Source: a virus. Taken from it: a stretch of DNA of 61,923 nt. Below are positions 49,056 through 57,959 of the stretch, one piece after another (within the stretch, counting starts at the first letter, position 1; each line of letters starts with the position of its first letter). The translations under genes were made by a program, and so were the position numbers. The stretch is taken from the IMG/VR virus record IMGVR_UViG_3300048591_001211, positions 1 through 61,923 of that record; one strand, 5' to 3'. A model generated the notes under the pieces. That model saw nothing but the letters and a program-made list of their open reading frames with translations. It was not told the origin of the DNA and did no database searches.

Positions 49056-51412
49056 TGGCTCAGATCGGCAGCGTCAACGTGTCGTTCATCGCGAACGCCA
49101 GCGGTCTCACCGCGGGGGCACAGGCGGCTGGTCGTGCGTTCAAGGTTCTCGGGGGTGACGCAAACTCTCTGCGGGCTGACCTTGCGGCGATCGAGAAGGC
49201 CGCTCGGCAGTCGTTCGAGGGCGTGGGGCCTCAAGCTGACGCAGCTCGAGCTGCGTTCACCGGTCTCACTACCGAAGCGGGCAGCCTCCGAGATCAGTTC
49301 GCCGCCGGCTCGATCACTTCGAACCAGTTTGCCGCTGGCATGCAGGGCGTCACGGATCAGGCGAACGCGATGGCGCGAGCCCTGGCGAACGCCGCTGCGA
49401 TCACGAAAGCGAACACGACGGCCGCGGAGGACTACTTCGCGCGTCTGGATCGCCTGAAGGAAGCCATCAAGCTCGGAGGCCTCTCTGAGGAGGCGGCGGC
49501 CCGGGAGCGCGAGGCGGCCCTTCAGGCCTTCCTTGCGGCGGAGAGGGCCGCGGATCAACTCTCAGGCTCGCTCGGGTCGCTCCGCGATGTGTCCGACGAG
49601 GTCGCATCGATCGAGTTCGAGAATCCCGTGGCCGGGATGGCCGACGAGATCGTTGCCCAAATGCAGGACATCGGCGCGGCGACAGACTTCACGATCGTGT
49701 CACTGGAGGACATGTCGTCATCTCTCTCCTCGCTTACGGCTGCGGGGGAAGCCGTTGCGGACTCTTCTGCATCTCTGGCCGAGGCCCACCAACGAGGAGC
49801 AGCCGTCGCGCGGGCGAACATGACGGCGGAGGAGCGGTACGCCGCCGAGCTCGAAGACCTCGATAACCTGCTGCGCGTCGGAGCGATCGACATGCAGACC
49901 TACCAGCGGGCGACCGCTGCAGCTGCGGCCCGGATGAAAGATGGCGCCGACGCGGCGGAAGAGATGACGAGCGAGCTAGGGGGGGTGAATAGCCGCCTGA
50001 ACGCCCTCATTGGCCTGAACCTGGCTGGCATTTTCACATCGATCACGTCGCAAGTCACGAACACCGTTCGGTCTCTGGTGTCGTTTGGCGCTGAGGAGGC
50101 GAAGGCCATCAACACGACGGCCGACCTTGCGACACGTCTTGACCTCACATACGCGGAACTGGCCGGCCTCGAGCTCGCCGCGCAGCGTGCCGGCGTTGGC
50201 ACCGACCAACTTTCCGGGGCGCTGACGAAGGCCGACGTCACGCTCGTCAAGGCTCTCCAGGGGTCGAAGGAAGCCAATGAGGTATTCAAGCTTCTGGGGC
50301 TCTCGGCGGCCGAGCTCAACAACCAGAGCCCGGGCGAGCGGTTCGCGGAGATCTCCGACGCGATCTCTAGCCTCCCGACGGCGGCGGAGCGGTCGGCGGC
50401 CGCGATCGCACTATTCGGCAAGGGCGGGGCGGAGCTCGTCCCTCTGTTCAACGCTGGCGCCGGTGCGATCCGGGCAGCCACTTCGGATGCCGACGCGTTT
50501 GGCCTGGCCCTGACGGGGGCGCAGGCGGCCGACGTGAAGGCGATGAACGATTCCTTTGCCCGCGGGTTCGACGCGGTGAAGGGCATCACGGACCAGGTCG
50601 TCGCGTACCTCGCCCCGACCGTGGCGACGTTTGTAGATCAGTTCTCGACGTTCATCGCGGACGTCGGCGGAGCGAACATCGGGCAACGGATAGGCGACGG
50701 CCTCGTAGCGGGTGCTGAATACGTGGCGGGCGTGGCCGACGGAATGATCGCCGGTCTCTCGACCGTGTGGACGTACGTGTCTTCCGTGGGTGATCAGTGG
50801 AACGCGGTAACCGCTTTCCTGAATCGCGTCGGCGGATTCTTCGACGGCATATGGCAGAACGCGAAGATCATTTTCTATGACATCGTGCTGCTGTTCTCGC
50901 AGACGTTTGAAGACCTCGCGGTCTTGGCTCAGGGCATTGGTGGATACCTCGGCTTTGATACGTCCGACATCGACTCGATTGTTGCCGGCGCCCAGGCCTT
51001 CAACGATGAGATCGAGAAGGGAATCACCGACGCCAACAAAAAGGCGGCTGATGCGTGGAAGCGTGCGTTTGGGCCAGAGCAGGTTGATCCTGCCGGAAAG
51101 GCGCTCGCCGGCCCGCTCCAGCAAGCGGTGCGCGACGCACGGGCCGCTGCCCAAGCCGCCGCAATCGCTGCCGACCCGAGGCGAACCGGCGTCCAGATCA
51201 CGTCCAAGGCGGAGGACAATCCCGTTGCCGCTGTGAACCAGGCGTTGCAGGGTGTGGAGTCGCGATCAAAGGAAGGCGTCGCGGAAATGTTCCGCATCAT
51301 GCGCGGCGGGTCTGGCGACGTGCAGGTGAAGCAGCTCTCAGTCCTCGAGCAGATCAAGCAGAACACCGACAACATCTTTGGCGAGGGCGTCTACGCCTTC
51401 GGTGATGCGTAA
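49055..51412 (+). CDS. Tail tape measure protein
   Basis: This 785-residue protein is the longest tail protein and lies after the G/GT pair. Ala-rich coiled coils (residues 10-320) precede a TMP core (ELAAQRAGVGTDQLSGALTK, ELNNQSPGERFAEISDAISS, GKGGAELVPLFNAG) and membrane-active-looking segments. At roughly 0.15 nm per residue it predicts a tail of about 120 nm. The start may be ATG 49055 or GTG 49052. Confidence 0.9.
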   Translation: MAQIGSVNVSFIANASGLTAGAQAAGRAFKVLGGDANSLRADLAAIEKAARQSFEGVGPQADAARAAFTGLTTEAGSLRDQFAAGSITSNQFAAGMQGVTDQANAMARALANAAAITKANTTAAEDYFARLDRLKEAIKLGGLSEEAAAREREAALQAFLAAERAADQLSGSLGSLRDVSDEVASIEFENPVAGMADEIVAQMQDIGAATDFTIVSLEDMSSSLSSLTAAGEAVADSSASLAEAHQRGAAVARANMTAEERYAAELEDLDNLLRVGAIDMQTYQRATAAAAARMKDGADAAEEMTSELGGVNSRLNALIGLNLAGIFTSITSQVTNTVRSLVSFGAEEAKAINTTADLATRLDLTYAELAGLELAAQRAGVGTDQLSGALTKADVTLVKALQGSKEANEVFKLLGLSAAELNNQSPGERFAEISDAISSLPTAAERSAAAIALFGKGGAELVPLFNAGAGAIRAATSDADAFGLALTGAQAADVKAMNDSFARGFDAVKGITDQVVAYLAPTVATFVDQFSTFIADVGGANIGQRIGDGLVAGAEYVAGVADGMIAGLSTVWTYVSSVGDQWNAVTAFLNRVGGFFDGIWQNAKIIFYDIVLLFSQTFEDLAVLAQGIGGYLGFDTSDIDSIVAGAQAFNDEIEKGITDANKKAADAWKRAFGPEQVDPAGKALAGPLQQAVRDARAAAQAAAIAADPRRTGVQITSKAEDNPVAAVNQALQGVESRSKEGVAEMFRIMRGGSGDVQVKQLSVLEQIKQNTDNIFGEGVYAFGDA

Positions 51413-52302
51413 TGGCGTGGGTTTCATACGAACGCACGAACGACGGCACATCGCTTTCCGGCGAGATCGGACAGCCGATGGTCGACACGCTGGCGTGGGA
51501 GATCACGACCGACGGCGAGGGCGACAGCAAGGCGACGATTCTGGCCGGCGTCACAGGGACGATGGGCATCACGTGGGGCAGCTCTCACCCCGACCTACCT
51601 GCCCTCAAGGCCGTCGCGTTCAAGCTTGCGAAGATCGACAAGAAGAAATGGCGGCTCGACGTCACGTTCACGGTTCCGAAGAGGCCGCTCAAGGAGAACG
51701 GCATTCCGGAGGACGTCCTCGAAGAAGCCGGCATGACGGTCATCGAGCCAGCTATCCGGGACGTTTCGGGCGACGACATCCTCAATGCGGCGGGCGACCC
51801 CGTTGAAGGTCTTGAACGAGAGCGCGACGAGGAAACGCTGATCCTCACCAAATACTTCGAGGACGAGGCATCGCTGCAAGCCGCCAAGGTTGCCTACGCC
51901 GGCCGCACTAACGGCGACACCTGGAAAGGCTACGGCCCTCACAAGTGGAAGTGCTACTACAAGGGCGCGAAGAAGGTCGGCATATCAAAGCTCGACGGCA
52001 GCGAAGACGCAGGCACGCTCTACTTCATCGAATCGCGATGGGAGTTCAGGCTGAACCGAGACGGCTGGATCGCAAAGCCGTGGGATCTCGGGTTCATGGA
52101 GTTGAGCGGCAGCGGCTATCGCAAGACGATCATGGGCGACGACAAGAAGCCCGTGAAGCAGCCGGTGGCCCTGAATACCGACGGCACGGCGAAGACACCA
52201 GGAGAACCGCCGGGTGTTATTCGTGACGGAGACGGCGCGCAGCTCTACCTCACGGCGACGATGGCCGACGGCTTTGGGACACCGGTGCTGCTGGAGTCCT
52301 GA
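51412..52302 (+). CDS. Minor tail / distal tail protein
   Basis: This 296-residue beta-rich protein (WVSYERTNDGTSLSGEIGQP; LAWEITTDGEGDSKATIL; WEFRLNRDGWIAKPWDLGF) lies directly after the tape measure with a 1-bp overlap, where distal tail proteins are encoded. No exact family was identified; structural role in the tail tip inferred. Confidence 0.55.
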   Translation: MAWVSYERTNDGTSLSGEIGQPMVDTLAWEITTDGEGDSKATILAGVTGTMGITWGSSHPDLPALKAVAFKLAKIDKKKWRLDVTFTVPKRPLKENGIPEDVLEEAGMTVIEPAIRDVSGDDILNAAGDPVEGLERERDEETLILTKYFEDEASLQAAKVAYAGRTNGDTWKGYGPHKWKCYYKGAKKVGISKLDGSEDAGTLYFIESRWEFRLNRDGWIAKPWDLGFMELSGSGYRKTIMGDDKKPVKQPVALNTDGTAKTPGEPPGVIRDGDGAQLYLTATMADGFGTPVLLES

Positions 52303-52304
52303 CC

Positions 52305-52667
52305 ATGGCTCGCGGCAAGCTTCTGGATGAGCGGTCAGCGGCTCGCACCGAGCGCGCGGTCATCGCCTACGAGCAAGGCAACCGCAACATGCGCCCCGTC
52401 AAGTTCCGGACGGTATCGGATGAAGGCGACCCGTGGATACTCGCGCGTTACGCCGGCGCGTGGCCGAAGGGCGAGTTGCGAACGGTGGAGGTTGTCGACG
52501 AGGACGGCGAACCGTTCGACCCGCCGGAGTACATCGAGGACGTCAAGAACCGATTCGCGGACGTGGACACCGGCGACGAAGAAACGTACGGCGAGTGCGG
52601 CATCGCCTTCTACCGCGGCGTTCCGTTCATGACCGAGTTCGAGTGCGGGGCCACCGGGGGTTCGTGA
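52305..52667 (+). CDS. Hypothetical tail-tip protein
   Basis: This 120-residue acidic protein (VKFRTVSDEGDPWILARYAG; EYIEDVKNRFADVDTGDEET) lies between two tail-tip genes with 2-bp spacing. No motif recognised. Confidence 0.5.
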   Translation: MARGKLLDERSAARTERAVIAYEQGNRNMRPVKFRTVSDEGDPWILARYAGAWPKGELRTVEVVDEDGEPFDPPEYIEDVKNRFADVDTGDEETYGECGIAFYRGVPFMTEFECGATGGS

Positions 52668-52668
52668 C

Positions 52669-54765
52669 ATGCCTTCGAAGGGCTATCTGTTTGGGCATGA
52701 AACGCCGTGCACGTGCGGCTGTTCTCTTTGCACGACGGGCTCTCTCCCCGAGACGATCACGGTCACGTTCTCGGGCATCCCTGATCTCCAGCAAAGCGAT
52801 CCCCTCGTCACGCTTTCGACGACTTCGTGTTTCGGCACCGGGGCGACCGGCCGCCTTACATCGCCAGGAGGTTATCGCGGCACCGACGAAGGCCCGGCCT
52901 CCGGCACGGCGGTCACAAACCCCGGCTGGGGGTACGCGATCGTCGCGAGAGTGACGCCGGCCGGCAGCGTGGAGGTTGAAGACGACGAGGTCTTCACTCC
53001 CACATGGACCGAAGACGAAACCGAGTGCGGCATCCCGTGGTGGAGCATCACATCGGTCGCGGTGACTCCCGGCGCCTCCGGGTTCGTCGACGGTGAGCAG
53101 CTCGACCTGATAGTCGACGGCGATGTTACGGAAGACTGGCATGCTGTGCTGATCGTTCGCACGGTGCGTGAGGAGCCGGACATCGACGTCGAAGCGTACG
53201 GCGGCACCGGGGCGACGTTCACGGGCAACCTCGCGTTGAATCCCGGCCCGCCTCAGTCGTGGTACTTCGACACGATCGACGTCGACACGCCAGGCACGGG
53301 CTACACGGACAACGAAACCGTCGGGTTCACGCCGGGGCCAGGGGTCACGGCCGTGTCGTTCGCGTCGGCTCGCATCCGCACGGTCCGTGCCGCGCCGACG
53401 ATTGTTGCCGACCTGTCGGCCGCGAGCGGCACCGGCGGTGCATTGTCGGTCACGCTTGCCTCCGGAACGGACTACGAGGGGCGTGACATATGGGGTGCGG
53501 ACACGCTCGGAATCGACACAGCAGGAACGGGCTACGCGGTCGACGACCCAATCAATTTCACTGTGACCGACGGGCAGGAAGTCTATGCGGCATACGGTCG
53601 CGTCTCATCGGTTGGTGGAAGTGGGGAGATCACCGGCCATGTGATCGACTCGCCGGGGGAGTATTTCAAGGACACGGGCGTTGTCGACATCGTTGTCATC
53701 GACGACCCGGGTGAATACTTCCTCGACACCGGCGAGCCCGAGAGCGTCGAGGTCGTCGACGGTGGGAAGTATTGGATCGATGACATGGACGCGCCGCCCT
53801 ATGTCGCGGACGTCACCGTCGACATCACGCAAGACGTAGACGGGATCGGATCGGGTGCGGTCATCACGGCCACGATTGACGACGATCCCTACAGCCCGAC
53901 GTTCGGGCGGATCACGGCCTTCCCGATTGATACGCCTGGCGTGGATTACCTCGCGTGGGCGTGGAGGCCGCTGCATTGTTGCGGCTCGCAGTTGAACGAT
54001 ATCTCGATTGTGCTCAAGCGATCCGCGGACGACCCTTGCTACTACGACCACATCATGTGCGGCGGGTGGCGACAGCTTCCGAGTTCAAATTCGCTGATAA
54101 GGTCGGCAAGGCTTGTCCCTTGGGCGCGATATCGCGGCCCGTCCTCGCCACCGCTTGTGGGCATTATTCCTTACCGAACGTACATCGGTTCATCGGAGAC
54201 ATCGGTAGAAGCATGTGGATTGGCTGAGATTGAAGCGGACAGCCCCGTCGCTGACTGTGGCGACATGAATTTCGTCGCGACTGGCCCGGAAGGTATCGAG
54301 GCTGTCGTAGAGCCCGGCGGTGAGTACGACCAAGAGGAACGAGATCGCACGCTGTGCCACGCACTTTGTCACGACGGTGGTGAGATACCGGACGAAATAA
54401 CAGTTCGCATTACGGCGATCGCCCCAGGAGCGGTGGCATACGAAGGCGACCACGTCCTCGGAGACTTTGGGAGTGTCCACGTTAGCGGCGACAGGATATG
54501 GCAAAAGTTGCACGGCGGCAACGCGCTAATAGTTGCGCACCTATTCCCCGGGTACGGGAATACCATCGATTTCGAGGAAGGGACTTGCCCAAGGAAACCT
54601 CACCTTACGCTGGCTCCAGGTTCTGCTCTCCCGTTTGTGTACCTACCTACATTTTGTCCAGGGTTCATCGATGAGATATCGCCATGCCGTCCCCCCGTAG
54701 GTTACACGTGCACGTGGTACACAAGCGGTGAAGTTCCATGGGCGACGGCCGAGGTCGTGGCATGA
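52669..54765 (+). CDS. Large repeat-rich tail-tip protein with AT-richer C-terminus
   Basis: This 698-residue protein has a Cys-rich start (CTCGCSLCTTGS) and eight or so short repeats of the form [IV]-D-x-P-G-x-[GY]-Y-x-D, for example IDSPGEYFKDTG, IDDPGEYFLDTG, VDTPGTGYTDNE and VEPGGEYDQEE, suggesting a beta-structured rod. The codon use of the last 230 residues (from about 54060) is visibly less GC-rich than the rest, which suggests recombination of the receptor-binding end. Probable role: tail tip or receptor-binding. Confidence 0.6.
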   Translation: MPSKGYLFGHETPCTCGCSLCTTGSLPETITVTFSGIPDLQQSDPLVTLSTTSCFGTGATGRLTSPGGYRGTDEGPASGTAVTNPGWGYAIVARVTPAGSVEVEDDEVFTPTWTEDETECGIPWWSITSVAVTPGASGFVDGEQLDLIVDGDVTEDWHAVLIVRTVREEPDIDVEAYGGTGATFTGNLALNPGPPQSWYFDTIDVDTPGTGYTDNETVGFTPGPGVTAVSFASARIRTVRAAPTIVADLSAASGTGGALSVTLASGTDYEGRDIWGADTLGIDTAGTGYAVDDPINFTVTDGQEVYAAYGRVSSVGGSGEITGHVIDSPGEYFKDTGVVDIVVIDDPGEYFLDTGEPESVEVVDGGKYWIDDMDAPPYVADVTVDITQDVDGIGSGAVITATIDDDPYSPTFGRITAFPIDTPGVDYLAWAWRPLHCCGSQLNDISIVLKRSADDPCYYDHIMCGGWRQLPSSNSLIRSARLVPWARYRGPSSPPLVGIIPYRTYIGSSETSVEACGLAEIEADSPVADCGDMNFVATGPEGIEAVVEPGGEYDQEERDRTLCHALCHDGGEIPDEITVRITAIAPGAVAYEGDHVLGDFGSVHVSGDRIWQKLHGGNALIVAHLFPGYGNTIDFEEGTCPRKPHLTLAPGSALPFVYLPTFCPGFIDEISPCRPPVGYTCTWYTSGEVPWATAEVVA

Positions 54766-55160
54766 ACCAGTGCGTCTACGACCCTGATACTCTGACCTGC
54801 CAGGCGTGCGGTCACGTCGCCCTGCGGCTACCGACGTTTCGCGATTGTCTGCCACCGCCGAAGCCGCGCGAGGAAAAGCCGAAGGGACCGCCCGGCCCTG
54901 GCCACTACCTCACTCGCACGCTCGGATACTTCGGAATCCACTACACGCCCGACTGCCTGTGCAAGCCGATGGCCGAGAAGATGGATCGCCGCGGCCCCGA
55001 TTGGTGCGAGTCGCCCGCCGGCATGAAGGAAATCCTGTCGACCATGAAACGAGAGCACAAGCGGCGATCGAAGCGGCGAGTCATGCCACCGTGGTCAGAC
55101 GCCGTCGCAGCGGGACTCGTGCATGCAGCGTGCGCGCTGGCTCGGAGGGCCGCCGCGTGA
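54762..55160 (+). CDS. Cys-rich hypothetical protein before glycosyltransferases
   Basis: From ATG 54762 (ATGA overlap) this 132-residue protein has LTCQACGHVALRLP and HYTPDCLCKPMAEKMDRRGP, six conserved-looking Cys in zinc-knuckle spacing, and a basic tail (KREHKRRSKRRV). A similar arrangement of Cys-rich small proteins next to phage glycosyltransferases suggests a shared function, but it is not characterised. Confidence 0.6.
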   Translation: MNQCVYDPDTLTCQACGHVALRLPTFRDCLPPPKPREEKPKGPPGPGHYLTRTLGYFGIHYTPDCLCKPMAEKMDRRGPDWCESPAGMKEILSTMKREHKRRSKRRVMPPWSDAVAAGLVHAACALARRAAA

Positions 55161-55813
55161 CGACCTTCGACCGCATCATCGTCATCTCTCTGGTGCGTCG
55201 GCCTGACCGGCTGACCGCGTTCAGGACTCGCCTCGGCGCCGCGTGGCCCGACGGGCTGAGCCGCCTCGAGTTCTTTCCGGCGGTCGACGGAACGGTCTGC
55301 CCGCCGCCGGATTGGTGGAGAGAAACGCCAGGGGCCTACGGATGCTGGAGATCGCACCAGCGCGTACTCGAAGAGTGCCTATCACTCGGATCGGGCAACG
55401 TGCTGATCTTCGAAGACGATGCGAGCTTCTGCGACTGTTTCGAGTTGCGGCTGGCTTCGCTCATGGGAATGGTGCCGTCGGACTGGGGCCAGGTGTACCT
55501 CGGCGGCCAGCACCTGCGGCAATACCCACCGGAGCCGGTGAACAACCTCGTGGTACGTGGTCGCAACGTAAACCGGACCCACGCATACGCCGTGCGGGGC
55601 GGTGAGCGGATGCGAGAGCTCTACCAGTGGCTTCATGCCGGCGAGCACTGGAAGGGCAAGCACCACATCGACCACCACTACGGACGGCTCCACAAGGAAG
55701 GATGGCCTGCCTACGCCCCGCGCGATTGGCTCTGCGGCCAATCGGCCGGGACATCGGACGTGGCCGCGAGGAGGCGAGACCCAGAGCGCTGGTGGCCAGC
55801 ACGGAGCCGATAG
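55157..55813 (+). CDS. GT25-like glycosyltransferase
   Basis: From GTG 55157, 218 residues resemble family 25 (LPS biosynthesis) glycosyltransferases: IIVISLVRRPDRLTAF, FFPAVDGTVCPP, AYGCWRSHQRVLEECL and VLIFEDDASFCDCF (the EDD metal/donor motif), then HIDHHYGRLHKEGW. It transfers a sugar, probably to a glycan, DNA or virion protein. Its 3' end overlaps the antisense methyltransferase by 103 bp. Confidence 0.8.
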   Translation: MTTFDRIIVISLVRRPDRLTAFRTRLGAAWPDGLSRLEFFPAVDGTVCPPPDWWRETPGAYGCWRSHQRVLEECLSLGSGNVLIFEDDASFCDCFELRLASLMGMVPSDWGQVYLGGQHLRQYPPEPVNNLVVRGRNVNRTHAYAVRGGERMRELYQWLHAGEHWKGKHHIDHHYGRLHKEGWPAYAPRDWLCGQSAGTSDVAARRRDPERWWPARSR

Positions 55814-56382
55814 ACATGCTTGCCGTTCCAAGCGAAGAGCAGCTCGGGGCTGTAGCGGCGGAGGGGCTCGCGCTCGCCGTGGAGTGGAGCGAAGCGCCAG
55901 CGTGCATCGAGTCTCCTGGGTTCGCTTTCCTGCCCGGCGCAGTTGCAAACGACCAGGTGAGCCCACGGCTTGGCCGCGAAGAAGCGGTCGAGCCAGGCAA
56001 CGATCACATCGTCGGGCCAGTGTTGGAGGACGTCTTTCATCCAGTAGAGGTCTGCCATCGGGATGCGGCGAACGTCGGAGAGGTCATCGACGGCGAATCG
56101 CATGTGCGAGAACCGCTGGCGGTTTCGTTCGATCACGGTGGCGACGGCATCCAGGCCGAGGTAGGCGGTTCGTCCTCCGTGGATCACCGAGGGCATCCAC
56201 CGGCAATCGCCGCACCCGAGGTCTACCATCGAAAGAGCGGCATTCCGCCTGAGGTATGTATTGAGCCACTTCACGAGCGACCGGCAGAAGTCAACCGCGC
56301 TACCTGGTCCGCTCCCGCCGGTCCATGCGTCGTTGGCATAGATCTCGCCGAAGACAGTCGCAGCGTCCATGCTCCGCTCCAT
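55711..56382 (-). CDS. Class I SAM-dependent methyltransferase, antisense
   Basis: On the minus strand, 223 residues from ATG 56382 (or 56370) include ATVFGEIYANDAWTGGSGPG, the AdoMet motif SMVDLGCGDCRWM, YLGLDAVATVIERNRQRF and WMKDVLQHWPDDVIVAWL, a complete class I fold. It overlaps the GT25 gene tail to tail and meets the next + glycosyltransferase head to head, the only minus-strand gene inside the late block. It may methylate a sugar added by its neighbours. Confidence 0.75.
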   Translation of the reverse strand: MERSMDAATVFGEIYANDAWTGGSGPGSAVDFCRSLVKWLNTYLRRNAALSMVDLGCGDCRWMPSVIHGGRTAYLGLDAVATVIERNRQRFSHMRFAVDDLSDVRRIPMADLYWMKDVLQHWPDDVIVAWLDRFFAAKPWAHLVVCNCAGQESEPRRLDARWRFAPLHGEREPLRRYSPELLFAWNGKHVYRLRAGHQRSGSRLLAATSDVPADWPQSQSRGA

Positions 56383-56385
56383 TAC

Positions 56386-57120
56386 GTGTTCGGAATGGCC
56401 AGCGACTTCGGAAACAAGCCCTGGAGTTGGGTGCATTATACGAGCGTCCGTACTGCTCACGCGTTGAATCCAGGCTCCGAAATCATCATCTGGCTGGAGC
56501 ATGAGCCCGAGGGCACATGGTGGAAAGCTACGAAGCCGATGGTGACCATCCGCAAGGTAAAGGCGCCGACGAACATCTTCCGCAATCCGATCTGCCATCC
56601 GGCCCACGCAGCGGACGTCGTGCGATTGATCGCCCTTCTTGAGTACGGCGGAACGTACCTCGACTCGGACGTGTGGTGCCTGAGACCGTTCTCGACGATC
56701 GAGCACCCAGGATGGTGGATGGGAAGGCAGGGGCGAAGCTATGGGCTCTGCAACGCGACCATGGGTGGCAGCATCGCGTCGGATTTCGGAATCCGATGGC
56801 TCGAAAGCTATCGCGGATTCCGCTCGCAGGGCCGCGACCATTGGTGGGACGAGCACTCCGTCCGCGTCCCGCTGACGATGGCCCAGGAGCATCCGACCGA
56901 GATCGCGATCCTCGACGAGCGGTCCTGCTTCTTCCCGCTTTGGGGACGGATTCGCGACGTTTTCGACAGGCGGCACCGGTCTCGCGGGCACCTCGCAAAC
57001 TCGATCTCAGTTCACCTTTGGGAGAGCAAAACGTGGGACTGGCTCGGGCAACTGACGCCCGACACGATCGACCGCAAGAGCGAGATCGGCATTCGGCTTC
57101 AGGAGATGAACTGCCTGTGA
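56386..57120 (+). CDS. GT32-like glycosyltransferase (DXD)
   Basis: About 244 residues from GTG 56386 (ATG 56395 alternative) have the sugar-binding DXD family hallmark: SWVHYTSVRTAHALNPG, then HAADVVRLIALLEYGGTYLD, SDVWCLRPF, and HLWESKTWDWLG near the end. The natural N-terminus for this family (x-x-IHYVFGM) lies partly in another frame (ATG at 56369, MLRSI), so a frameshift at the start is possible. It probably adds sugars in the same pathway as its neighbours. Confidence 0.75.
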   Translation: MFGMASDFGNKPWSWVHYTSVRTAHALNPGSEIIIWLEHEPEGTWWKATKPMVTIRKVKAPTNIFRNPICHPAHAADVVRLIALLEYGGTYLDSDVWCLRPFSTIEHPGWWMGRQGRSYGLCNATMGGSIASDFGIRWLESYRGFRSQGRDHWWDEHSVRVPLTMAQEHPTEIAILDERSCFFPLWGRIRDVFDRRHRSRGHLANSISVHLWESKTWDWLGQLTPDTIDRKSEIGIRLQEMNCL

Positions 57121-57806
57121 CTCCCACCGTCTCTATCGTCCAGTTGACCTGCAACAACCGGCAACAGGTCCGCCGGTGCCTGCCGACGGTCGCGGCGCTC
57201 GCGGCTCGGCTCGAGGTCCGCGAGTGGATCGTCCTCGACAACGGCTCGACGGACGGCACGCTCGACGACCTGGCGGCGATCGCTGCCAACGCCCCAAAGC
57301 TGCGAGTCATCCGCGAGTCGTCCAACCTCGGTTGCGGCGGGGGCCGGGCCGTGTTGTGGCGGCAGGCCCGCGGCGAGCTCGTGTTGTCGCTCGATTCCGA
57401 CGTGACCGTCACTGACCCCGACTGCATGCCCAGGATGATCACCGACCTGGATCGGCCGGGCGTGGGCATCGTTGGGGAGCACGGAGGTTGGGTGCGCCCG
57501 GATTGGTCGTGGACCGAGGAGGCCCCACGGGACCACGTCGGGCCGGTCGCGATCGTCTGCGGGTTTGCCCAGCTTTTCCCCAGCCAGCACCTCGAGGCTT
57601 GGGAGCCTCGGCTTGAGTATGGGCCGTACTGGCTGGACGACAGCGAATGGTGCATGCAGCTTGCCGCCGCGCGCGGGCTCGGCGGCTGGATCGACCGCTA
57701 TGGGTTCAAGCACGAATGGAGCCACACAAACGGGCGAGACGAGCGGGTGCGCCGCGAAGCCTGGGCCTCATTCCGAAAGCGATGGCGACCTACGGTGCTC
57801 CTGTAG
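57117..57806 (+). CDS. GT2-family glycosyltransferase
   Basis: From GTG 57117 (GTGA overlap) 229 residues form a GT-A type 2 fold: VSIVQLTCNNRQQVRRCLPT, EWIVLDNGSTDGTLDDL, SNLGCGGGRAVLWRQARGEL, VLSLDSDVTVTDPDCMPRMI (DXD), then GPYWLDDSEWCMQLAAARG (the acceptor-side acidic residues). Ends with a hairpin 5 nt downstream. Belongs with the GT25, GT32 and methyltransferase genes. Confidence 0.85.
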   Translation: MTPTVSIVQLTCNNRQQVRRCLPTVAALAARLEVREWIVLDNGSTDGTLDDLAAIAANAPKLRVIRESSNLGCGGGRAVLWRQARGELVLSLDSDVTVTDPDCMPRMITDLDRPGVGIVGEHGGWVRPDWSWTEEAPRDHVGPVAIVCGFAQLFPSQHLEAWEPRLEYGPYWLDDSEWCMQLAAARGLGGWIDRYGFKHEWSHTNGRDERVRREAWASFRKRWRPTVLL

Positions 57807-57811
57807 GAATG

Positions 57812-57829
57812 GGTGGCCTTGAGGCCGCC
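57812..57829 (+). terminator. Hairpin ending the glycosyltransferase block
   Basis: GGTGGCCT / AGGCCGCC form an 8-bp stem (one T-G wobble) with a 2-nt apparent loop, 5 nt after the last glycosyltransferase stop. No T-run. Confidence 0.4.
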
Positions 57830-57959
57830 TCGCGGCACCTCGAGCAGACAAGCCATATCACCCCCAGCTAACTCCGTGCGGCTACAATCTGAGCCCGTCA
57901 GATGCCGAGGGCGGGCAGGATCTATCGTTTACCGCCATAGCCACAAAGCCAGAACGGAG

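Noticed and set aside
55627-56385. Plus-strand frame extending the GT32-like gene upstream to 55627
   Set aside because: This part is the antisense of the methyltransferase and of the GT25 end; family homology begins only at HYVFGM near 56380.
17720-57806. Integrase or recombinase in the phage region
   Set aside because: No tyrosine recombinase (R-x-x-R, HxxR, Y) or serine recombinase pattern was recognised among the products; absence applies only to this window.
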